5,683 nucleotides of DNA from NCBI GenBank assembly GCA_016789205.1, contig JAEURF010000117.1:1-5683 (forward strand). The letters run 5' to 3'. The stretch is from Anaerolineales bacterium (GTDB lineage: Bacteria > Chloroflexota > Anaerolineae > Anaerolineales > Villigracilaceae). Every line of letters starts with the position of its first letter. Within the stretch, counting starts at the first letter, position 1. Below are positions 1-5,517 of this stretch, piece after piece. The position numbers and the translations under genes are program-made. The notes beneath the pieces were generated by a model. The model was not told the origin of the DNA. It saw nothing but the letters and a program-made list of their open reading frames with translations, and did no database searches.

Positions 1-216
1 GTTACAATTCCATATAATCTTTTAGAACGTTTGCGATTGCTTGTTATAAAGTATAGCGGACAAATCATCAGCGAAGAATATGCCGAGGATGTACGCCTCA
101 GGTTACAGGTCAGGCAAGAGGCGTTTGAAGTCTTTCAATCAGAGTTAAGAGAATTGTCTGCGGGAAAAGTTCAAGCAAATAGTATCGAGTTGAAGGAAGA
201 AATTGTGGCTGTTTAG
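1..216 (+). CDS. YigZ/IMPACT-family protein, C-terminal part (5' end outside the window)
   Basis: The reading frame is open from the first base to a TAG at 214-216 and gives 71 residues with no credible internal start, so it is the tail of a longer gene. The segment begins VTIPYNLLERLRLLV and continues through ISEEYAEDVRLRLQV to ELSAGKV. This matches the pattern of the small C-terminal domain (DUF1949, a ferredoxin-like/EF-G-like fold) of YigZ/IMPACT proteins: a hydrophobic strand, a helix with LLxRL, a strand with an acidic Y-x-x-D-V turn, then a helix ending in a 'lsaGkv' motif. The N-terminal UPF0029 domain, which carries the family signature, would lie upstream of the window. Bacterial members are about 200 residues long and have no settled biochemical role; the eukaryotic homologue IMPACT acts in translational control through GCN2. 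The kinase gene follows after 15 bases in the same reading frame. The family call rests on pattern memory over a short piece. Confidence 0.68.
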   Translation, partial: VTIPYNLLERLRLLVIKYSGQIISEEYAEDVRLRLQVRQEAFEVFQSELRELSAGKVQANSIELKEEIVAV

Positions 217-219
217 GTT

Positions 220-225
220 TATAAT
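220..225 (+). promoter_or_regulatory. Possible -10 box for a leaderless kinase transcript
   Basis: A perfect TATAAT ends 6 bases before the kinase ATG at 232. With the usual distance, transcription would start at or next to the A of that ATG, giving a leaderless mRNA. This fits the absence of a convincing Shine-Dalgarno sequence between the upstream stop codon and the ATG. No -35 hexamer lies at 16-18 bases; TTGAAG at 190-195 is 24 bases away and TTGTGG at 203-208 is only 11. The alternative is translation coupled to the upstream gene. Chance occurrence in AT-rich sequence is quite possible. Confidence 0.3.
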
Positions 226-231
226 TTGATT

Positions 232-1758
232 ATGAATCAACCAAGTTGGATTGGGCGCACCCTTAGTAATCGTTATAAAATAGACGCTTTGCTTGGGCAG
301 GGCGGCATGTCGGCTGTGTATAGAGCCACTGACCCAAACCTCAAGCGTGTGGTGGCGATTAAGTTAATTCATCCGCATCTTTCATCAGACCCGATGTTTG
401 TGCAACGCTTTGAAAGTGAAGCGGCGGCGGTGGCAAGTTTGCGTCATTCAAATATTGTGCAAGTGTATGATTTCAATAATGATGATGGTACGTATTACAT
501 GGTTTTGGAATTTATAGCGGGGGAGACGTTGCAAGACCGCATGAAGCGTTTGGTTGAAAACGGGCGACAACTTTCACTTGAAGAATCTTTGAAGTTTATG
601 ATTAACATCAGCGATGCGATGGGGTATGCTCATCAACGTGGCATGGTGCATCGTGATATTAAACCTGCCAACATTATGTTGGATGTGCAAGGGCAAGCCA
701 TCCTCATGGATTTTGGGATTGTAAAAATTCTCGGTGGGGATAGTCACACGACAACAGGCGCGTTGGTTGGCACGGCGCGTTATATGTCACCTGAGATTAT
801 TCGTGGCACATCGGCAGACCATCGCGCTGATATTTATTCATTAGGCGTTACCTTTTTTGAAATGTTAAGCGGTCGTCCACCGTTTGTGGCTGATTCAGCG
901 ATGACGTTGATGATGATGCACTTGAACGACCCTGTGCCTAATGTGCAAGGCTTTCGTTCAGATGTGCCAGTAGAAATCAAACATATTCTTGAAAAATGTT
1001 TAGAAAAAGATAGAGATAATCGCTATCAATCGGCTGAGGCATTAAGTACTGATTTACGACAAGCCTTAGATGGGAAAAAGAAACCTGCTGTATCAACTGC
1101 GACGATGAAAGTGCCAGCCAAAGAGAGAGAAAAAATTACTCCGCCTCCCGCGCCAGTGATAGTTGATTCACAACCTCAACAGTCATATACGCCTCCACCA
1201 CCAACAAGTTCAACAGGTCAAGTGAAACCTGCGCGCGTTTTCGGCACGTTTGGCATAGTCGGTATTATTGTTTTGGGAATTGCTTGTCTCATCGGTGTTT
1301 TTGTTTTGGGTGGCGCTGTACTAAATGAAATCTTTGCAGGTTCCACCCCAACCGAAACGCCGACTTTAGCATTTACGGAGACACCTGCAATCCTCATCGC
1401 CGAACCACCGACCGAAACCGCTACACCAGAACCAACGGCTACACCCACAGGTCCCTATGTAGTGATTACGAGTATTACGCTTGAAAATAATTTGTATGTG
1501 GTCAACTATGAAGTTGGAAATTTTGGCGACCAAAACTTCCACGTCCACATGTTTTTTGATACCGTACCTCCAGAAAACGCAGGTAGTCCTGCCAATGGTC
1601 CATGGAAGTTAACATGGGGCAGTTATGGCAACCCACCATTTACCCAATATGGTCCTGCGAATAAACCTGCCAATGCAACCCAAATGTGCGCGTTGGTTGC
1701 CAACCCAAATCACTCAGTGATTTTGAACACCGGCAATTGTTTTGATTTACCAGAGTAA
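232..1758 (+). CDS. Transmembrane Ser/Thr protein kinase with uncharacterised external C-terminal domain
   Basis: A 508-residue Hanks-type kinase that phosphorylates Ser/Thr of unidentified targets at the inner face of the membrane. The kinase domain spans about residues 15-280: glycine loop GQGGMSAVY (22-30), ATP-binding K44 in VAIK, helix-C E63, catalytic HRDIKPAN (D142, N147), DFG (160-162), an activation segment with several Thr (173-175, T181), SPE in place of APE (186-188), D200, and R264 near the end of the lobe. All catalytic residues are present, so it should be active. A Pro-rich juxtamembrane region (about 283-335) leads to one membrane helix (337-361). Outside lie a Thr/Pro/Glu-rich stalk (about 371-407) and a compact domain (408-508) with HVHMFFD and two Cys (C486, C503). 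There are no PASTA repeats. The ATG at 232 is preferred over the TTG at 226; an in-frame TAG at 214 bounds both. The gene lies 15 bases after the yigZ-like gene and 52 bases before the next one. Confidence 0.93.
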   Translation: MNQPSWIGRTLSNRYKIDALLGQGGMSAVYRATDPNLKRVVAIKLIHPHLSSDPMFVQRFESEAAAVASLRHSNIVQVYDFNNDDGTYYMVLEFIAGETLQDRMKRLVENGRQLSLEESLKFMINISDAMGYAHQRGMVHRDIKPANIMLDVQGQAILMDFGIVKILGGDSHTTTGALVGTARYMSPEIIRGTSADHRADIYSLGVTFFEMLSGRPPFVADSAMTLMMMHLNDPVPNVQGFRSDVPVEIKHILEKCLEKDRDNRYQSAEALSTDLRQALDGKKKPAVSTATMKVPAKEREKITPPPAPVIVDSQPQQSYTPPPPTSSTGQVKPARVFGTFGIVGIIVLGIACLIGVFVLGGAVLNEIFAGSTPTETPTLAFTETPAILIAEPPTETATPEPTATPTGPYVVITSITLENNLYVVNYEVGNFGDQNFHVHMFFDTVPPENAGSPANGPWKLTWGSYGNPPFTQYGPANKPANATQMCALVANPNHSVILNTGNCFDLPE

Positions 1759-1773
1759 TTGAACCTCACCCAG

Positions 1774-1796
1774 CCCTTTCCCTAACAGGGAGAGGG
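1774..1796 (+). repeat. Hairpin repeat, CCCTTTCCCT-AAC-AGGGAGAGGG
   Basis: Two 10-base arms (1774-1783 and 1787-1796) are inverted copies with 9 of 10 Watson-Crick matches and a 3-base AAC loop. The flanking bases (CCTCACCCAG upstream, GGGAG downstream) look like a dispersed intergenic element of the 'CCTCACCC...CCCTCTCCC...GGGAGAGGG' kind that recurs in many bacterial genomes. Only one copy is visible here, so dispersal is inferred. It sits between the kinase stop codon and the next start. With no T-run after it, it is not a standard intrinsic terminator; it could stabilise the 3' end of the kinase message or affect expression of the next gene. Confidence 0.7.
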
Positions 1797-1810
1797 GGAG
1801 TTAAACCCCC
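1794..1810 (+). promoter_or_regulatory. Ribosome binding site inside an alternative G5/C5 hairpin
   Basis: GGGAG at 1796-1800 is the only plausible Shine-Dalgarno sequence for the ATG at 1811, with a rather long spacing of 10 bases. GGGGG at 1794-1798 can pair perfectly with CCCCC at 1806-1810, with a 7-base loop (AGTTAAA), which would hide most of that site directly against the start codon. This fold shares bases 1794-1796 with the larger hairpin at 1774-1796, so the full forms of the two exclude each other. A regulatory effect is inference. Confidence 0.4.
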
Positions 1811-3841
1811 ATGATTCTTTTTGCAATTAACATCTTTCTTTCCGCATTTCTATTATTCCAAATTCAACCATTGATAGGCAAATTTATTTTGCCGTGGTTT
1901 GGCGGCACGCCGGCAGTATGGTCAACGGCGATGTTATTTTTTCAAGCCTTGCTCACAGGTGGATATGCTTACTCGTATTGGCTTGTCAAACAAACCAAAC
2001 AAAGATGGATTCATTCTGCCCTTTTGATTTTAACTCTCGCGCTTCTGACTACGTTAGGGCTTGTGTGGCGTTCCCCAATCACTCCCTCGCCTGAGCTAAG
2101 ACCTGCTTATGTTGAATTTCCTGTTTTCAATATCTTCTTTATTTTATTGGCATCGGTTGGGCTTCCGTATTTTGTTTTAGCATCCAACAGCCCCTTAATG
2201 CAAGCCTGGTTTAGCAGATTACAACCAACATCCTCTTATGCGCGTTTATATGCTTTATCGAATGTTGGCTCATTATTGGGTTTATTAGCCTATCCCGTTT
2301 TGGTAGAGCCAAATTTATCTTTGCAAACACAAGGCTGGAGTTGGTCTATCGGATTTGTGTTGTTTGCATTGGTTTCGCTTTTTATCGTCTATCAACTTGG
2401 CGATAAAAAAATAGAAGTTGCTCAAGTGCAAAAAACTGAGAGAGCGTCGGTTTCATTGAAATTACTTTGGCTCATTTTAGGTGGCGTTGCTTCTTTATTT
2501 CTTTTATCCATTACCAATCAAATCACACAAGAAGTGACCGTAATTCCATTCTTATGGGTATTGCCTCTCGCTTTATATTTACTCTCTTTTATTTTGGCAT
2601 TTTCAGATTCACGTTGGTATAACCGTCAACTGTATGCTGTTTTATTCAGCCTTGCCAGTCTCGCCACCCTTTGGGCATTGACTCAAGGGCAAACTTTGCC
2701 AATTGTTATCCAAGTTTCAATTTATTGTCTTTTATTGTTTTTCGCCTGTATGATTTGTCATGGCGAGTTATATCAGCTCCGCCCTGCGGCAGACCAATTG
2801 ACCACTTTCTATTTAATGTCATCACTGGGTGGTGCATTTGGTGGGGTCTTTGTTAATTTTGTTGCGCCCGCGTTGTTCAATGGCTATTGGGAGTTTTATC
2901 TTGGCTGGTTGATGACTATGCTGATTTTAGTCGTGCGCCTCTTTCCCAAATGGGTGGGCGAATATCAAAAACAAACCCGAGCGATTGCTTTATCTTTTGT
3001 GGTTGCTATCTTACTGATTTGGGCGGGATTAAATCAAAGTGGCGAGCAATTGATGGCTGGCAGAAATTTTTACGGTGTGATTCGTGTCAAAGAATTAGAT
3101 GCAAATACGCTAGGGATGATTCATGGCGTCACCATTCATGGAATTCAATATAAAGATAACCCTGCTAAACCGACGACATATTTTTCGCAAGATAGTGGCG
3201 TGGGCTTGCTTTTATCAAATTACCCGAGCGATAATCAGCCTGCTAAAGTGGCGATATTAGGTCTTGGTATTGGAACTTTAGCCGCTTACGGAGAAGCAGG
3301 TGATGATTATCGTTTGTACGAAATTAATCAAATAGCGATTGACTTAGCCGAAGGGGAAGGTGGTTATTTTTCATTCTTAGAAGATAGCCAAGCAAATATT
3401 GAAGTCATCCCTGGTGATGCGCGGATTTCACTTGAAAATGAATACAATGCAAATGGCTCACATGATTTTGATGTGATTGTCTTAGATACATTCAGCAGTG
3501 ACTCTGTGCCTGTGCATCTCGTCACCAAGCAAGCATTTGATTTGTATTTAGCAAACCTAAAACCAGATGGTGTGATTGCGGCAAATATTTCAAATCAACA
3601 TATTGATTTGCAACCAGTCTTTTATCAGATTGCACAAGAGTTTGGATTAACAATTATCCGCATTGATAACATCCCTGATGAGCCAAAAGAATATTTATCT
3701 ATTTGGATGTTGATGTCGAAAAATCCTGAATCTTTGAATATCCCCGAAATTCAAGCTCGTGTTATTACTTATGAATCTTATTCTACCGATGTGGCTTTGT
3801 TCACGGATGATTATAGTAATTTGTTTCAAATCCTGAGGTAA
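1811..3841 (+). CDS. Fused polytopic membrane / spermidine-synthase-like protein
   Basis: A 676-residue protein of the 'fused MFS/spermidine synthase' type. The N-terminal part (about residues 1-405) has roughly twelve to thirteen hydrophobic segments with family blocks: FQIQPLIGKFILPWFGG near the start, ARLYALSNVGSLLGLLAYP (144-162), ITQEVTVIPFLWVLPLALY (238-256), MICHGELYQLRP (314-325), SSLGGAFGGVFVNF (337-350). The C-terminal part (about 415-676) is a Rossmann methyltransferase-like fold: GLGIGT (484-489) for nucleotide binding, the acidic E504 after the second strand, GDAR (535-538), DVIVLDTFSSDSVP (554-567) and a closing FTDDYSNLFQIL. The family resembles spermidine synthase, but its substrate is not established. 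The second Asp of the polyamine site is displaced (D559 then D564, not D-x-x-D-P), so genuine polyamine aminopropylation is doubtful, and no speD-like gene lies nearby. An in-frame TAA at 1802 fixes the start. The stop codon overlaps the repeat that follows. Confidence 0.9.
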   Translation: MILFAINIFLSAFLLFQIQPLIGKFILPWFGGTPAVWSTAMLFFQALLTGGYAYSYWLVKQTKQRWIHSALLILTLALLTTLGLVWRSPITPSPELRPAYVEFPVFNIFFILLASVGLPYFVLASNSPLMQAWFSRLQPTSSYARLYALSNVGSLLGLLAYPVLVEPNLSLQTQGWSWSIGFVLFALVSLFIVYQLGDKKIEVAQVQKTERASVSLKLLWLILGGVASLFLLSITNQITQEVTVIPFLWVLPLALYLLSFILAFSDSRWYNRQLYAVLFSLASLATLWALTQGQTLPIVIQVSIYCLLLFFACMICHGELYQLRPAADQLTTFYLMSSLGGAFGGVFVNFVAPALFNGYWEFYLGWLMTMLILVVRLFPKWVGEYQKQTRAIALSFVVAILLIWAGLNQSGEQLMAGRNFYGVIRVKELDANTLGMIHGVTIHGIQYKDNPAKPTTYFSQDSGVGLLLSNYPSDNQPAKVAILGLGIGTLAAYGEAGDDYRLYEINQIAIDLAEGEGGYFSFLEDSQANIEVIPGDARISLENEYNANGSHDFDVIVLDTFSSDSVPVHLVTKQAFDLYLANLKPDGVIAANISNQHIDLQPVFYQIAQEFGLTIIRIDNIPDEPKEYLSIWMLMSKNPESLNIPEIQARVITYESYSTDVALFTDDYSNLFQILR

Positions 3842-3941
3842 TGTCATTGCGAGGACGCTCTTGTATTTGTCCGAAGCAATCCCCTGATTGTGTAGGAGAT
3901 TGCTTCGCCGCGAAGTGCAAGAACGCGGCTCGCAATGACAT
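3841..3941. repeat. 101-base imperfect palindromic element filling the convergent gap
   Basis: Perfect 13-base inverted ends, ATGTCATTGCGAG (3841-3853) and CTCGCAATGACAT (3929-3941), enclose a second perfect 10-base pair, CGAAGCAATC (3872-3881) and GATTGCTTCG (3898-3907), around a central loop region. The intervening arms also match with small gaps (for example GCTCTTGTATTTG against the complement of CGAAGTGCAAGAACGC). The whole can fold into one long hairpin on either strand. It resembles the 'TGTCATTGCGAG...CTCGCAATGACA' family of dispersed elements seen in many bacteria, probably non-autonomous, MITE-like; that assignment is from memory and only one copy is here. It begins on the last base of the upstream stop codon (3839-3841) and ends 2 bases from the zwf stop, so it occupies the entire gap and could act as a bidirectional 3'-end or terminator structure. 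An apparent plus-strand reading frame through it is an artefact. Confidence 0.85.
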
Positions 3942-3943
3942 GA

Positions 3944-5404
3944 TTACTCATCCTCATTCAACCATCTTCGACCATCTTTTGCGAGCAACATATCCGCTTC
4001 GGCGGGACCCCATGTTGAAGGTTTGTAAACAGCTAGAGGTGGGGTCTGATGCGTTTCCCATGTTTGCAGAATCGGGTCAATTAAAGACCAAGCCGTCTCC
4101 ACTTCATCAGCGCGCGTGAATAAAGAAGCATCGCCTTGAATCGCATCAAGCAATAATCTTTCATACGATTCAGGAATGGCAGTTTTGCCAAAGGCTTCGT
4201 CATAATGAAATTCCATATCCACCGACTTGGTTTCATTCACTTTATCTGGCGACTTGGCTTCAAAACGCAAATGCACACCTTCATCAGGTTGTAAATATAA
4301 AACCAACATATTGGGCTTCATGGTTTGCATTGGGAACATCGCCAGCGGTGGCTCTTTGAATTGAATAATGATTTGCGATTGTTTTTCTGCTAAGTTTTTT
4401 CCTGACCTTAAATAAAACGGAACGCCTTTCCATCTCCAATTGTTGATGAAGAGACGCAACGCCGCATACGTCGGGGTGGTTGAATCAGCTTGGACATCTT
4501 TTTCTTCGGTGTAACCTTTGTATTGCGCCCTGACCGTGTCTGTGGAAACTTGTTCGGGTGTCATCGGTTTGATTGCGCTTAACACTTTTACTTTTTCATT
4601 TCGCAAAGCACTTGCACTAAACGATGCGGGTGGTTCCATAGCCACCAACGTTAATAATTGCAATAAATGATTTTGGAACATGTCACGTAATACGCCAACG
4701 CTGTCATAAAAACCTGCGCGATGTTCTAAGCCAACTTTTTCGGCCACTGTAATTTGAACATGGTCAATATAATTGCGATTCCAAATTGGTTCAAAAATGG
4801 TATTTGCAAAGCGTGTAAACAAAATATTTTGTACTGTTTCTTTTCCGAGATAATGGTCAATGCGGTAGATTTGATTTTCATGTAAGGCTTTATGAACCTG
4901 TTTGTTCAATGTGATTGCAGATTCCAAATCTGTGCCGAATGGTTTTTCTAAGACAACCCTTCTCCAGCCACCGTTTTCATGCAGTTGATTTGATGAGCCT
5001 AAGTTTTCAATAATCGTCGGGAAAAGCGTGGGTGGTAGCGCCATATAAAATAGGCGATTCGCTTCTTCGTTATTTTCTAATTTGGTTAAATAATCTGCCA
5101 ATTTTTGAAAATCACTAGACTCTTTATATTTCCCAGAAAGGTAATGTAAGTTCGGTGCAAAAACATCCCATTCTTCAGTTGTAAATTCGTAGCCTGCGAA
5201 TTCTTTCAGACCTTTGAGCAAATGCTTTTGGAAGGCTTCGTTGGTAAATTCTGTTGCACCGAAACCAACAATCTGAAACTTTTTTGGTGTTCTGCGTTTG
5301 CGAAAAAGATTAAAGAGAGATGGAATCAACTTGCGTTGAGTCAAATCTCCTGATGCACCGAAAATAATGATTGTTGTGAGAAGTCCGTTAGAAGATGTGT
5401 TCAT
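3944..5404 (-). CDS. zwf: Glucose-6-phosphate 1-dehydrogenase
   Basis: Cytosolic enzyme that oxidises glucose 6-phosphate to 6-phosphogluconolactone with NAD(P)+, the first step of the oxidative pentose phosphate pathway. The 486 residues fit the family length. The N-terminal Rossmann domain has IIIFGASGDLTQRKLIP (12-28) with the GASGDL coenzyme motif, and R24/K25 suit NADP+ use. EKPFG (153-157) and the signature RIDHYLGKE (181-189, with the Asp-His pair 183-184) build the active site, and H246 in DMFQNHLLQLLTLVAMEPP is the expected catalytic base. RSGKNL (333-338) holds a substrate-site Lys (K336). Nothing essential is missing. The ATG at 5404 places the coenzyme motif at the usual distance from the N-terminus. 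A GTG at 5473 would add 23 residues, but these are encoded by a repeat. It is probably co-transcribed with the upstream gnd. No Shine-Dalgarno sequence directly precedes the ATG; the nearest is AAGGAG beyond a hairpin. Confidence 0.95.
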   Translation of the reverse strand: MNTSSNGLLTTIIIFGASGDLTQRKLIPSLFNLFRKRRTPKKFQIVGFGATEFTNEAFQKHLLKGLKEFAGYEFTTEEWDVFAPNLHYLSGKYKESSDFQKLADYLTKLENNEEANRLFYMALPPTLFPTIIENLGSSNQLHENGGWRRVVLEKPFGTDLESAITLNKQVHKALHENQIYRIDHYLGKETVQNILFTRFANTIFEPIWNRNYIDHVQITVAEKVGLEHRAGFYDSVGVLRDMFQNHLLQLLTLVAMEPPASFSASALRNEKVKVLSAIKPMTPEQVSTDTVRAQYKGYTEEKDVQADSTTPTYAALRLFINNWRWKGVPFYLRSGKNLAEKQSQIIIQFKEPPLAMFPMQTMKPNMLVLYLQPDEGVHLRFEAKSPDKVNETKSVDMEFHYDEAFGKTAIPESYERLLLDAIQGDASLFTRADEVETAWSLIDPILQTWETHQTPPLAVYKPSTWGPAEADMLLAKDGRRWLNEDE

Positions 5405-5412
5405 ATTTTTTT

Positions 5413-5477
5413 GACCGCGGACGGCGGACGGTAGACCGTTTTTGCTTTTCACGGTCTGCGGTCTATCGTCCACTGTC
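5413..5477 (-). repeat. Inverted repeat hairpin in the zwf leader
   Basis: Two 27-base arms (5413-5439 and 5451-5477) are inverted copies with 20 of 27 Watson-Crick pairs plus two possible G-U pairs, around an 11-base AT-rich loop (5440-5450). The innermost 7 pairs (AGACCGT/ACGGTCT) are perfect. Each arm is itself built from related GGTC/CGTCC units, which looks like a dispersed intergenic repeat rather than coding sequence; no other copy lies in the window, so dispersal is inferred. In the zwf mRNA it would fold between the Shine-Dalgarno sequence at 5477-5482 and the ATG at 5404. It is also open in frame with zwf from GTG 5473, giving RPQTVKSKNGLPSAVRGQ-like sequence with no resemblance to glucose-6-phosphate dehydrogenase. 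Confidence 0.75.
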
Positions 5478-5482
5478 TCCTT
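5477..5482 (-). promoter_or_regulatory. AAGGAG ribosome binding site for zwf, displaced by a hairpin
   Basis: AAGGAG (read on the minus strand, 5482 to 5477) is the only strong Shine-Dalgarno match in the gnd-zwf gap. It lies 72 bases from the preferred ATG at 5404, but only 3 bases from an in-frame GTG at 5473, which is too close for normal use. The inverted repeat occupies 5413-5477, so if it folds, the site comes to within about 8 bases (AAAAAAAT) of the ATG. Either this bridged arrangement or a 23-residue extension from the GTG is possible; the first is favoured because the extension is repeat-derived. Confidence 0.5.
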
Positions 5483-5489
5483 ATTTTTC

Positions 5490-5517
5490 TAATTGCTAAA
5501 AGCCAATAGCTAATCGC
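5490..5517. repeat. Four-copy heptad tandem repeat (TAATxGC) across the gnd stop codon
   Basis: Four adjacent 7-base units on the plus strand, TAATTGC, TAAAAGC, CAATAGC and TAATCGC, share the pattern YAAxxGC. The array covers the gnd stop codon (5510-5512) and the codons for its last residues, then runs into the intergenic gap. It is short and imperfect, so chance is not fully excluded, but the exact 7-base register over 28 bases supports a small simple-sequence array. It also allows a weak hairpin (GATTAGCTA with TAGCAATTAG, one bulge), insufficient for a terminator. Confidence 0.5.

Noticed and set aside
1218..1548. Two minus-strand reading frames opposite the kinase membrane helix and stalk
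   Set aside because: They are shadows of the Thr/Pro-rich low-complexity coding sequence (Val/Gly-rich on the opposite strand), with no motifs or ribosome site.
1774..1796. Intrinsic terminator after the kinase gene
   Set aside because: The stem is good but is followed by GGGAGTTAAAC, not a run of T, so the standard pattern is missing.
232..3841. A kinase-polyamine signalling operon as a new system
   Set aside because: Same orientation is the only link. The 52-base gap holds a repeat, and no shared partner or conserved pairing can be shown from this window alone.
3841..3941. CRISPR repeat or tRNA-like structure
   Set aside because: There is one palindrome with no regularly spaced copies and no acceptor-stem or anticodon-arm pattern.
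3841..4119. Plus-strand reading frame of 92 codons starting in the palindrome
   Set aside because: Its first third is the repeat translated, and the rest is antisense to the conserved C-terminus of zwf. Such repeats commonly give spurious hypothetical proteins.
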